Assembly: GCF_008042045.1 (NCBI RefSeq)
Contig: NZ_RDBP01000044.1
Span: forward strand, 125,976-173,853
DNA length: 47,878 bases
Direction of reading: 5' to 3'
From: Streptomyces sp. T39
GTDB lineage: Bacteria > Actinomycetota > Actinomycetes > Streptomycetales > Streptomycetaceae
Every line of letters begins with the position of its first letter. The stretch's first letter is position 1. Below, piece after piece: positions 1-7,644 of the stretch. The notes below the pieces were generated by a model that saw only the letters and a program-made list of their open reading frames with translations, made no database searches and was not told the origin of the DNA. A program made the position numbers and the translations under genes.

Positions 1-185
1 GCTCGGGACCGCTCAGCAGCGCTCCCATCTCCCCGGCGAACACCTGGTGGCGCAGGCGGGAGCCGGCGGCGACCAGCGGTACGTCGTCTCCCTGGCCCGC
101 GACCAGGAGGAGGTGCGCGCCGCCCAGCGCCTGCGCCACCAGGTGTTCGCCGGGGAGATGGGAGCGCTGCTGAGCGGTCCCGAGC
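1..185. repeat. 58-bp perfect inverted repeat at the left edge (1-58 versus 128-185)
   Basis: Bases 1-58 are the exact reverse complement of 128-185, with a 69-bp spacer. The right copy lies inside the conserved coding part of the first gene (residues RHQVFAGEMGALL), so the left copy is antisense to it. A perfect fold-back that starts at base 1, matched by another at the other end of the window, is typical of a chimeric read or assembly tip rather than biology. The sequence left of about base 59 should not be trusted as the true upstream of this gene. Confidence 0.9.
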
Positions 186-799
186 CGGGCCTGGACAGCG
201 ACGCGTTCGACGCCTGGTGCGACCACCTCCTGGTGCGCGAGAGCGCCACCGGCGAGGTCGTCGGCACCTACCGGATCCTGCCGCCCGAGCGCGCCCGGAT
301 CGCCGGACGCCTCTACTCCGAGGGAGAGTTCGACCTCACCCGGCTCGGCCCGATCCGTCACGACCTCGTCGAGGTGGGGCGCTCCTGCGTCCACCCGCTG
401 CACCGCAACGGCGCCGTCATCGCGCTGATCTGGGCCGGACTCGCCCGCTACATGACCCGCACCGGCCACAACTGGCTCGCCGGCTGCTGCTCGCTGCCCC
501 TCGCCGACGGCGGCACCCTCGCCGCGGCGACCTGGAACACCGTGCGCGCCCGCCACCTGGCGCCCGAGGAGTACTGGGTGACCCCGCACCGGCTGTGGAA
601 CGCGGCCGGCGTCACCCCGCCCGCGGGCCGCACCGAACTCCCGCCCCTGCTGCGCGGCTACCTCCGCCTCGGCGCCTGGGTCTGCGGAGCACCCGCCCAC
701 GACCCGGACTTCGACGTCGCCGACCTCTACGTCCTGCTGTCGCTGCGCCGCACCGATCCCCGCTATCTGCGCCACTTCCTGTCCCTGGCCCCGCAGTGA
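47..799 (+). CDS. GNAT-family N-acyltransferase, OlsB-like (5' end unreliable)
   Basis: The 250-residue protein matches the acetyltransferase family that includes ornithine lipid N-acyltransferase OlsB: the N-terminal RYVVSLARDQEEV followed by AAQRLRHQVFAGEMG, the segment VGTYRIL, and VEVGRSCVHPLHRNG in the acyl-donor region. Members move an acyl chain from acyl-ACP to an amine. The downstream gene is a PlsC-type O-acyltransferase coupled by a GTGA overlap, the usual OlsB/OlsA-type pairing, so a two-step lipid acylation is inferred. The frame is open to the window edge. The first five or so residues from the GTG at 47 fall in the fold-back repeat, so the real start is probably missing. The substrate is unproven. 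Confidence 0.75.
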   Translation: MAQAGAGGDQRYVVSLARDQEEVRAAQRLRHQVFAGEMGALLSGPEPGLDSDAFDAWCDHLLVRESATGEVVGTYRILPPERARIAGRLYSEGEFDLTRLGPIRHDLVEVGRSCVHPLHRNGAVIALIWAGLARYMTRTGHNWLAGCCSLPLADGGTLAAATWNTVRARHLAPEEYWVTPHRLWNAAGVTPPAGRTELPPLLRGYLRLGAWVCGAPAHDPDFDVADLYVLLSLRRTDPRYLRHFLSLAPQ

Positions 800-1680
800 C
801 GAGCGTCTGGCAGCCCACGGCGCCCTGCACCCCCGAGCGGTGCGCCGCCGGCACCGGCCCGGCGGCCGGTGCCGCGCGGGCCGTCCTGCGGCTCACCGCC
901 GGCCTCGCGGTCGTCGCCGCGGGGATCCTGTTCGCCCCGGTGGCCGCCCTGCTCGGCGCCCCGCTGCGCCACCGGCTGACCGGACGCTGGGCGCGGGCGG
1001 TGCTCAGGGCCTTCGGCGTCCGCGTGAGCGTCGTCGGCGTCCCGCCGGGGCACCCCGCGCCGCACCCGCCGGCCGGCCCCGCGGAACTGGTCGTCGCCAA
1101 CCACATCTCCTGGCTCGACATCCCGCTGGTGGCGGCCGTCCTGCCCGGCCGCATGCTCGCCAAGAGCGAGGTGCGCCGCTGGCCGCTGCTGGGCGCGGCG
1201 GCCGCCCGCGGCGGCACCCTCTTCGTCGAGCGGGACCGGCTGCGGACGCTGCCCGCCACCGTCGCCGCGATCAGCGCCGCGCTGCGCGACGGCTCCCGGG
1301 TCGTCGTCTTCCCCGAGGGTTCCACCTGGTGCGGCCGCCGGCAGGGCCGGTTCCGGCCGGCGGCCTTCCAGGCCGCGCTCGACGCGGGCGCGGCCGTACG
1401 GCCCGTGCGCCTGTCCTACGGGCCCACCGGGGCCGCCGCGTTCGTCGGCGACGACCCGCTGGCCCTGTCCCTGTGGCGGGTGGCGACGGCCGCCCGGCTC
1501 ACCGCGGAGATCCGGCTGCTGCCGCCCCTCCTCCCCGGGCCCCGGACCGACCGCCGCTCCCTCGCGCGCTCCGCTCAGCTCGCCGTCGAGAGGCTCAGCG
1601 CGAACCGCCCCTCGCCGTCCGTCCACCAGTGCGACAACTCCAGTCCGGCTGCCGCGAGTTCGGTGCGCACACCCTCCTGA
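796..1680 (+). CDS. 1-acyl-glycerol-3-phosphate acyltransferase (PlsC) family protein
   Basis: This 294-residue lysophospholipid acyltransferase-type enzyme has a hydrophobic stretch at about residues 30-55, the catalytic HX4D box (ANHISWLD, His103 and Asp108) and the substrate-binding FPEGST motif near residue 174. The family esterifies lysophospholipids or lyso-ornithine lipid at the membrane. The GTG start overlaps the upstream stop (GTGA), so the two acyltransferases are translated together. The last about 35 codons run antisense through the 3' end of egtD, and the tail there (NRPSPSVHQ and onward) does not look like a conserved acyltransferase end, so the original stop may have been lost and the protein extended. 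Confidence 0.85.
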   Translation: MTSVWQPTAPCTPERCAAGTGPAAGAARAVLRLTAGLAVVAAGILFAPVAALLGAPLRHRLTGRWARAVLRAFGVRVSVVGVPPGHPAPHPPAGPAELVVANHISWLDIPLVAAVLPGRMLAKSEVRRWPLLGAAAARGGTLFVERDRLRTLPATVAAISAALRDGSRVVVFPEGSTWCGRRQGRFRPAAFQAALDAGAAVRPVRLSYGPTGAAAFVGDDPLALSLWRVATAARLTAEIRLLPPLLPGPRTDRRSLARSAQLAVERLSANRPSPSVHQCDNSSPAAASSVRTPS

Positions 1681-2537
1681 CGGAACTTCGCCGACACCTC
1701 CGTCCGCATCTCCTCGCCCGCCGCGAAGGGCACCACCAGGTCCAGCTCACGGATCTTCACCGTCAGCGCGGACCGGGCCCGCAGCCGCATCTCGATCCAC
1801 TCGTGCTCCCGGTCCCAGACGGCCACATGGTCGAAGTCGGCCGGGTCCACGTCCGCGCCCAGCTCCCTGGCGATCACCGACAGCACGTTCTTGTTGAACC
1901 GCGCCGTCACACCGGCGGCGTCGTCGTAGGCCCGGACCAGCACCTCCTCGTCCTTCACCAGGTCCGTGCCGAGCAGCAGCGCGTCGCCCGGCTCCAGCAG
2001 GTCGCGCACCGACCGCAGGAACAGGGCCCGCTCGGCCGGCAGCAGATTGCCGACCGTGCCGCCGAGGAACGCCACCAGTCGCGGCCCCGGCGTCCCGGGC
2101 AGGGCGAGCCCGCGCGTGAAGTCCGCGATCAGCGCGTGGACGTCGAGGCCCGGACGCTCCGCGAGCAGCGCCTCGGCGGCCCCCGTCAGCGCGCTCTCGC
2201 TGACGTCGACCGGGACGTAGGTGTGCAGCCGTGGCAGGGCGTCCAGCAGGAAGCGGGTCTTCTCCGACGACCCCGAGCCCAGCTCCACCAGGGTGCGGGC
2301 ACCCGTCGCGGCGGCGATCTCCCCGGCACGCGCCGCGAGGATCTCGCGCTCCGCCCGGGTCGGGTAGTACTCGGGCAGCCGGGTGATCTCCTCGAAGAGC
2401 TCGCTGCCGCGGGCGTCGTAGAACCACTTGGGCGGCAGCACCTTCGGGGTGCGGGTCAGCCCGTTCAGCACATCGGCGCGCAGATCGGCACCGGTCGTGT
2501 CCTCGGGCATCGTGCGGGTCAGCAGGAAGGGGCTCAC
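1575..2537 (-). CDS. egtD: L-histidine N-alpha-methyltransferase EgtD
   Basis: EgtD trimethylates the alpha-amino group of histidine with SAM to give hercynine, the first step of ergothioneine synthesis. The 320 residues match the usual family length of about 320. Visible features are the substrate-pocket region WFYDARGSELFEEIT with Tyr40 and PEYYPTRAE, the SAM loop ELGSGSSEKT (residues 85-94), and FLGGTVGNLLP carrying the histidine-binding Asn. The GTG start overlaps the egtC stop by 4 bp (GTGA), which decides the start over longer readings. It is the last gene of egtABCD, and its 3' end overlaps the convergent acyltransferase by 106 bp. Confidence 0.95.
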   Translation of the reverse strand: MSPFLLTRTMPEDTTGADLRADVLNGLTRTPKVLPPKWFYDARGSELFEEITRLPEYYPTRAEREILAARAGEIAAATGARTLVELGSGSSEKTRFLLDALPRLHTYVPVDVSESALTGAAEALLAERPGLDVHALIADFTRGLALPGTPGPRLVAFLGGTVGNLLPAERALFLRSVRDLLEPGDALLLGTDLVKDEEVLVRAYDDAAGVTARFNKNVLSVIARELGADVDPADFDHVAVWDREHEWIEMRLRARSALTVKIRELDLVVPFAAGEEMRTEVSAKFRQEGVRTELAAAGLELSHWWTDGEGRFALSLSTAS

Positions 2538-3289
2538 CGGGTGGACTCCTTGAGCTCGGTCAGCAGCAGGTCCGTCCGTGTCGCCGTCAGCAGCGTACGG
2601 TCCGGCACCTCCTGCCAGCGCGGATCGTCGTCGTACGGCTCCGACGCCACGACCGTGCGGCCGTCGGAGCCCGTGAGATACCAGAGGGTGTCGCCCCACG
2701 CCGTCGCCGCGATCGCACGGCCGTCGGTGAGGAGCAGGTTCAGCCGCGAGTCCGGCGCCGCGGCCGCGGTGTCGCGCACGGTGTCGGCCAGCGCCTGCCC
2801 CAGGCCGTCACCGGCCCGCAGCCGCTGGAGCACCAGGGCCCACACGAGGGCCGAGTCGTTGCGCGCCTCCATCGACAGCAGATCGGCGGCCGGCAGCGCG
2901 TCCGCCAGTTCCCCCATCGAGGCGGGCCAGCCCCGCACCGCGCCGTTGTGGGAGAACAGCCACGGACCGGAGGCGAACGGCGCGGCCGCCGCCTCCCCGT
3001 CCGCGCCCGCCACGGTCGCGTCCCGCACGGCGCCGAGCACCGCCCGGCTGCGCACGACCCGTGCGAGGTCGGCGAACGACAGGTCGGCCCATATCGGTCC
3101 GGCCCGCCGGTAGCGGGCGGGCACCGGATCGTCGTCCGCGTACCAGCCGACGCCGAACCCGTCCGCGTTGACCGTGCCGTACCGCTGCCGCCGCGGGGCC
3201 CAGGACTGGCGGAACAGCCCGTGCTCCGGCGCGACGAGCAGCTCCCCCAGCGGGAGAGGCGGCCCGAGCGCCGCGATGTGCCGGCACAT
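2534..3289 (-). CDS. egtC: Ergothioneine biosynthesis amidohydrolase EgtC
   Basis: EgtC is a class II glutamine-amidotransferase-fold (Ntn) hydrolase that removes glutamate from gamma-glutamyl-hercynylcysteine sulfoxide. The 251-residue protein begins MCRHIAALG, placing the catalytic Cys at position 2 as the family requires after removal of Met. Further on are YGTVNADGFGVGWY and LFSHNGAV, typical of the fold. Its ATG overlaps the egtB stop by one base (TGATG) and its own stop overlaps egtD by 4 bp, so all four genes are translationally coupled. Start and function are secure. Confidence 0.95.
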   Translation of the reverse strand: MCRHIAALGPPLPLGELLVAPEHGLFRQSWAPRRQRYGTVNADGFGVGWYADDDPVPARYRRAGPIWADLSFADLARVVRSRAVLGAVRDATVAGADGEAAAAPFASGPWLFSHNGAVRGWPASMGELADALPAADLLSMEARNDSALVWALVLQRLRAGDGLGQALADTVRDTAAAAPDSRLNLLLTDGRAIAATAWGDTLWYLTGSDGRTVVASEPYDDDPRWQEVPDRTLLTATRTDLLLTELKESTR

Positions 3290-4680
3290 CAGGAGGCACC
3301 GTCCTGCCCGGCGCGGGCGTCCCGGGCGGTGCGGAAGCCGGAGAAGATCTGGCGGCGCACCGGCAGGTCCCAGTTGCGGAACGTGCCCCGGCAGGCCACC
3401 CGGTCGACCCCGAACGCACCGCCGCGCAGCACCTTGTGCCCCGGCCCGAAGAAGACCTCCGAGTACTCCCGGTAGGGGAAGGCCACGAAGCCGGGGTAGG
3501 GCAGGAAGTCGCTCGCCGTCCACTCCCAGACGTCGCCGATCAGCTGCCGCACGCCGTGCGGGGACTCGCCGGCGGGGTAGCTGCCCGCACGGGCCGGCCG
3601 CAGATGGCGCTGCCCCAGATTGGCGTGGTCCAAAGCGGGATCGGCGTCGCCCCACGGGTACCGCCGGGAGCGGCCGGACGCCGGGTCGTGCCGCGCCGCC
3701 TTCTCCCACTCGGCCTCCGTCGGCAGCCGACGGCCCGCCCAGCGGGCGTACGCGTCGGCCTCGTACCAGCTGACGTGCAGCACCGGCTCGTCGGCGGGCA
3801 CCTCCTCGGTCACCCCGAAGCGCCGCCGCAGCCAGACCCCGCCCTCCCGCCGCCAGAACAGCGGCGCACCGATGCCGTGCCGGCGGATCTGGTCCCAGCC
3901 CTCGTCGGCCCACCACCGGCGCTCGCCGTAGCCGCCGTCGTCGATGAACGCCTGGTAGGCGCCGCACGTCACCGGTGTCGTGTCGATCCAGAACGCCGGC
4001 ACCTCCCGCCGGTGCGCGGGGCGCTCGTTGTCCAGCGCCCACGGCTCCGTCGAGGTGCCCATGGTGAACGGCCCGCCCGGCACCAGCACTTCGGCGGGCA
4101 GCGCGCCCGCCGGAGGGTCCGGCGGCTCCGGCGCGGTGAGCGCGGCCGGCCCCCGCCGCAGCTGGTGGGTGATGAGCATGGTCTCGTCGTGCTGCTGCTC
4201 GTGCTGCGCGATCATGCCGAAGGCGAACGCCGCGTCGAGGAGGGGGGCGCCCTCCAGTTCGGCCTTCTCCAGGATGTCCAGCACCCGCCCGCGCACGTCC
4301 GCCGCGTACAGCCGGGCCTCGGCCGGCGCCAGCAGCGGCAGCGAGGGACGGCTGGCGCGCGGGTGCTCGAAGGCGTCGTACACGGAGTCGATCTCGGGCC
4401 TGAGCGCCTCCCGGCCGCCGACGGTGCGCAGCAGCCACTGCTCCTCCTGGTTGCCGATGTGGGCCAGGTCCCACACCAGGGGCGACATCAGAGGGGAGTG
4501 CTGAGCGGTCAGTTCGCCGTCGTCGACGCACGAGGTGAGCAGCGCCGTGCGGGCGCGCGCGGCGACCAGGGCGTCGAGGGCCCGGTCGCGGGCGCCGGCG
4601 AGCGGCGCGTCGCCGTGCGGGGAACCGCCGGATGGGGCGGCCGCGGTCCCGGCGGCGCGGGTCTGCTGGTGGTCGCTCAT
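3289..4680 (-). CDS. egtB: Hercynine oxygenase (ergothioneine sulfoxide synthase) EgtB
   Basis: EgtB is a non-heme Fe(II) enzyme that joins gamma-glutamylcysteine (or cysteine) to C2 of hercynine using O2. The 463 residues comprise an N-terminal DinB-like domain and a C-terminal SUMF1/FGE-like domain. The three iron-ligand histidines are visible: His74 in DLAHIGNQEE and the HX3H pair His160 and His164 in AQHEQQHDE. The FGE-like half contains GGPFTMGTS, RLPTEAEWEKAAR, GDVWEWT and FSGFRTAR. The ATG overlaps the egtA stop (ATGA). Presence of egtA suggests the gamma-glutamylcysteine route, as in mycobacteria. Confidence 0.95.
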   Translation of the reverse strand: MSDHQQTRAAGTAAAPSGGSPHGDAPLAGARDRALDALVAARARTALLTSCVDDGELTAQHSPLMSPLVWDLAHIGNQEEQWLLRTVGGREALRPEIDSVYDAFEHPRASRPSLPLLAPAEARLYAADVRGRVLDILEKAELEGAPLLDAAFAFGMIAQHEQQHDETMLITHQLRRGPAALTAPEPPDPPAGALPAEVLVPGGPFTMGTSTEPWALDNERPAHRREVPAFWIDTTPVTCGAYQAFIDDGGYGERRWWADEGWDQIRRHGIGAPLFWRREGGVWLRRRFGVTEEVPADEPVLHVSWYEADAYARWAGRRLPTEAEWEKAARHDPASGRSRRYPWGDADPALDHANLGQRHLRPARAGSYPAGESPHGVRQLIGDVWEWTASDFLPYPGFVAFPYREYSEVFFGPGHKVLRGGAFGVDRVACRGTFRNWDLPVRRQIFSGFRTARDARAGQDGAS

Positions 4681-5951
4681 ATGACAGGCTCCTTCACCGC
4701 GGGCGGGAGGGTCAGGTCGTCGGCCGGGCACCGGCCCCGCAGCACGTACCGCTCGTTGAACGCCGCGACCGCCGCCACCAGGTCCGGTGCGGCGCCGATG
4801 CGCTCCAGCGCGCCGAGAGCCGCGTCGAAGGCGGTGACCGCGGCGGTGCCGATCGCCGGGTCGCCGAGCCCCCGGCGGGCCGCCGTCACCCACAGCGGGT
4901 TGACCGGCGCCGGCAGGGAACCCGCGTACTCGGCGAGCGGCTTGACCGCCCGGTACACCCGCTCCGCCGCCTCGGGGTCGTCGAACAGGGCCGTCGTGAC
5001 GGCGAGGGGGACCATCCACCCGTCGTCGCCCGGCTGCGCGTCGAGCATGCGCAGCTCCAGGTGACCGCGTGGCCTGACCGGCGGGAACAGCGTGGTCAGG
5101 TGGTAGTCGAGATCCTCCCGCGTCGGGCGCCGCGGCGACCCGGACCGCAGCCACTGGCGGAAGGTCATCCCCTCGGGGCTGTCCCACGAGCCCTCGGCGC
5201 GGCGTACGCACATCACCGGCGCGTCGAGCGCGTGCGCCGTCCACGCGGCGCGCGGCTCCGTCCACGGTGCGGGCGCCAGTGCCCGCACCGGATCGATGGC
5301 CGCCCACACGGCCTGCCGGGTCGACCGCCATCCGGTGGGACGGCCCCGGCGGGCGGGGGAGTTGGCGAAAGCGGCCAGCAGCACCGCGCCCAGCAGATGG
5401 GCCAGCTGCCAGCGCCTCGCGTGCCCGAGGGGGCCGGGCTCCTCCTCGCCCGCGTCCAGCGAGACCTGCACCGAGGCCGAGGTGCACATCATGGTGCGCC
5501 CCGCCGGACCGGTGCGGTCCAGATGCCGCTCCATGGCGTCGTAGCGCGGGTCGTGGAGCATCCGGCGCGGCGACTGCCAGGGATCGAGGCCGTATCCGGC
5601 GAGGGCCAGACCCGAGGCGCGGAGCGCGGCGCGCACGGCGCGCAGGTCGGCGGCGGTGGAATCGACGCACTCCGTCAGGGACGCGGCGGGTGCGGAGCTG
5701 AGCTCCAGCTGGCCGCCCGGCTCGAAGGTCAGGGCCGAGGTCAGCGACAGGGCGCGCACGTCGTTGGACGCCGCCCGCAGACGCCCGGCGTCCACCGGGA
5801 CGGCGGGTCGTTCGAGATCATGGACCAGCCATTCGACCTCGACACCCACCACCCGGGGCGGGCCGGTCTTGAAGCAGATACATCGGAGCAGGTCCTCGGC
5901 CTCGTCCTCGGATATCCCGGGACCGAAGCCGTCGGTATCTGGCGGATGCAT
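4677..5951 (-). CDS. egtA: Ergothioneine-pathway glutamate-cysteine ligase EgtA
   Basis: EgtA makes gamma-glutamylcysteine, the thiol donor for EgtB. The 424-residue protein belongs to the GCS2 glutamate-cysteine ligase superfamily: GVEVEWLVHD near residue 40 is the nucleotide/metal-binding start, followed by GGQLELSSAPA, MMCTSASVQVSLD and HLELRMLDAQP. I chose the ATG at 5951 because GGAGG lies 8-9 nt upstream; a longer form from 6065 would run through the promoter. It is first in egtABCD, with the stop overlapping egtB. No egtE-type PLP lyase gene lies in the operon, so the last C-S cleavage must be encoded elsewhere. Confidence 0.93.
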   Translation of the reverse strand: MHPPDTDGFGPGISEDEAEDLLRCICFKTGPPRVVGVEVEWLVHDLERPAVPVDAGRLRAASNDVRALSLTSALTFEPGGQLELSSAPAASLTECVDSTAADLRAVRAALRASGLALAGYGLDPWQSPRRMLHDPRYDAMERHLDRTGPAGRTMMCTSASVQVSLDAGEEEPGPLGHARRWQLAHLLGAVLLAAFANSPARRGRPTGWRSTRQAVWAAIDPVRALAPAPWTEPRAAWTAHALDAPVMCVRRAEGSWDSPEGMTFRQWLRSGSPRRPTREDLDYHLTTLFPPVRPRGHLELRMLDAQPGDDGWMVPLAVTTALFDDPEAAERVYRAVKPLAEYAGSLPAPVNPLWVTAARRGLGDPAIGTAAVTAFDAALGALERIGAAPDLVAAVAAFNERYVLRGRCPADDLTLPPAVKEPVI

Positions 5952-5994
5952 GAGCCACTCCTCCACTCGAAGGATCCCGCGAAGGGACTCTGTC

Positions 5995-6025
5995 AACCTA
6001 AAGCCACCGCCGCCGGTTCGCACAA
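5995..6025 (-). promoter_or_regulatory. Candidate egtABCD promoter
   Basis: Reading the minus strand, TTGTGC (6025-6020) and TAGGTT (6000-5995) are separated by 19 bp. TAGGTT fits the Streptomyces vegetative -10 box. Transcription would begin about 40 bp upstream of the egtA ATG, leaving room for its strong GGAGG RBS. A TTGACA just downstream (5996-5991) overlaps and is an alternative -35 but lacks a good -10 partner. The region is shared with the divergent hydrolase gene. Confidence 0.4.
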
Positions 6026-6088
6026 GAGTGCCCGTGAGGAGCGGAAATGCGGTTGATCGCGTCATGGCTGGTCATCGACCATGTCGTC

Positions 6089-6973
6089 ATGAGCGCACGA
6101 TTGCGGGGGATCGCCCGGCAGACGGAGGAGATCGTCGCGGCGGGCGGGTACCGGCTGCCCGGTGGCCGCGAGGTCGACCTGGGGAAGGCGGTGGCCGCCG
6201 CGCTGGAGGGCACCGCGCTGTACGGCCCGGAGCCGCTCGGCGCCGTCCCGGACACCGGCCGCGCCACGGTCTTCGAGGTGACCGGCGAGTCCGGCACCGC
6301 GGCCGCGAGGCGCCTGGCGTCCGCCGCCCCCGGCCCCGTCGCCGTCCTGAACTTCGCCTCCGCCAGGAACCCGGGCGGCGGCTACCTCAACGGCGCCCAG
6401 GCCCAGGAGGAGGCACTCTGCCGGGCCTCCGCCCTGTACGCGACCCTGCTGCGCGCCCCGGCCTACTACGAGCACCACCGTGCCGACCGCAGCCCCTTCT
6501 ACTCCGACCGGGTCATCGCCTCCCCGGGAGTGCCCGTCTTCCGGGACGACCGCGGCGCCCTGCTCGACGAGCCGTTCCTCGCCGGATTCCTGACCTCCCC
6601 CGCACCGAACGCGGGCGTCATCGCCCGCCGCTTCCCCGACCAGGCGCACCGCGTCCCCGCGGCGCTCGCCGCCCGCGCCGAACGCGTCCTGGAGACCGCT
6701 GTCGTCCGCGGCTACCGGCGGCTCGTCCTCGGGGCCTGGGGCTGCGGAGTCTTCCGCAACGACCCCGCCGAGGTGGCCGGCGCCTTCCGCGCCCTGCTGG
6801 GCCCGGACGGCAGGTTCGGGGGCCACTTCGACGAGGTGGTCTTCGCCGTGCTGGACCGCACGGCCGGCGCGGTGACGCTGGGCGCGTTCCGCCGCGTCCT
6901 CGCCGGGCTCCCGGGCCCGCAGGGCGACGGGGCGGGCCCGGGAGCCCGGGGCGCGGTTCAGGTCCAGCCGTAG
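6089..6973 (+). CDS. TIGR02452 family protein, microbial PARG-like ADP-ribose hydrolase
   Basis: This 294-residue protein matches the TIGR02452/bacterial-type poly(ADP-ribose) glycohydrolase family. The N-terminal helix LRGIARQTEEIV is followed by NFASARNPGGGYLNGAQAQEE, which contains the PARG signature GGG-X7-QEE with the catalytic glutamates, then SPFYSDRVIASPGVPVFRDD and LGAWGCGVFRNDP of the macrodomain fold. It would cleave ADP-ribose from modified proteins or nucleic acid in the cytoplasm; the target is unknown. The ATG at 6089 (MSARLRG) agrees with the domain start. An in-frame ATG at 6047 has a better RBS (AGGAG five bases upstream) and would add 14 residues. It ends tail-to-tail with the MazF-like gene, overlapping 16 bp. 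Confidence 0.8.
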   Translation: MSARLRGIARQTEEIVAAGGYRLPGGREVDLGKAVAAALEGTALYGPEPLGAVPDTGRATVFEVTGESGTAAARRLASAAPGPVAVLNFASARNPGGGYLNGAQAQEEALCRASALYATLLRAPAYYEHHRADRSPFYSDRVIASPGVPVFRDDRGALLDEPFLAGFLTSPAPNAGVIARRFPDQAHRVPAALAARAERVLETAVVRGYRRLVLGAWGCGVFRNDPAEVAGAFRALLGPDGRFGGHFDEVVFAVLDRTAGAVTLGAFRRVLAGLPGPQGDGAGPGARGAVQVQP

Positions 6974-7437
6974 CGTTCCCGCAGCCGGTGCACGACCCGG
7001 TCGAAGCGCGGGCGGTCCAGTGCCGCCGCCTCCCGCCGCATGCCCGCCTCGTGGACCCGGAGCACCCGGTCCAGATCCACCCAGGACTCGCGCCCCGCCC
7101 CGTCCCACGGACCGGTGCCGATGCCCACCCACTCGCGGTCCCCGGTGTGCGCCCGGCTCGACAGCTGCACGGCGAGCAGCGTCCCCGCCGCCTCGCGCGC
7201 CACCACGAGCACCGGCCGGTCCTTGCCCCGCCCGTCGTTCTCCTCGTACGGCACCCACGTCCAGACGATCTCGCCCGGGTCCGGGGCCCCGTCCCGGTCC
7301 GGCGCGTACGAGGTGCGCACGGAGCCGACGGCGGCCGGCACGGCCTCGGTCGTCGCGAACGGCCCGTCACGGCCGGGAGCCGGCAGGGCCCCGGGAGAGT
7401 CCTGGTGCGGACCGGGCGGGCGGGGAGAGATCGTCAT
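6958..7437 (-). CDS. PemK/MazF-family type II toxin-like protein (no antitoxin seen)
   Basis: The 159-residue protein has a low-complexity Pro/Gly-rich N-terminus of about 60 residues followed by a PemK/MazF domain: PGEIVWTWVPYEENDGRGKDRPV is the characteristic first strand and Arg-Pro turn of the endoribonuclease, then VLVVAREAAGTLLAVQLSS and VGIGTGPWD. The family cuts mRNA when freed from an antitoxin. No small antitoxin gene lies immediately upstream, where operon order would put it, so this may be a solitary domesticated member. The start at 7437 (MTISPRP) was preferred over 7458. The N-terminal extension is longer than in classical MazF. Confidence 0.8.
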   Translation of the reverse strand: MTISPRPPGPHQDSPGALPAPGRDGPFATTEAVPAAVGSVRTSYAPDRDGAPDPGEIVWTWVPYEENDGRGKDRPVLVVAREAAGTLLAVQLSSRAHTGDREWVGIGTGPWDGAGRESWVDLDRVLRVHEAGMRREAAALDRPRFDRVVHRLRERYGWT

Positions 7438-7644
7438 CGGCACACCGTAGAACCGCACGACCTTCCGGATCCAGCCATCCGGGTACGACGCGCTGCCGCC
7501 GGCCGCCCGCCGTGTCCCGCGGCAGCCGGGCAGGGCCGGGCGACAACCCTTCCCCCGGTGCCCTCAGGGTGCCGCCGGCCGCCGGACTTTTCCGGCCATC
7601 CCCGGATCCGGGCGCACGCGCGCTCTGGAAGGATGGCGAGGGCG

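Noticed and set aside
7438..7644. An antitoxin gene upstream of the MazF-like gene
   Set aside because: Frames here are shadows of the LacI gene or Arg/Gly-rich, without an RBS or an AbrB/RHH-type motif.
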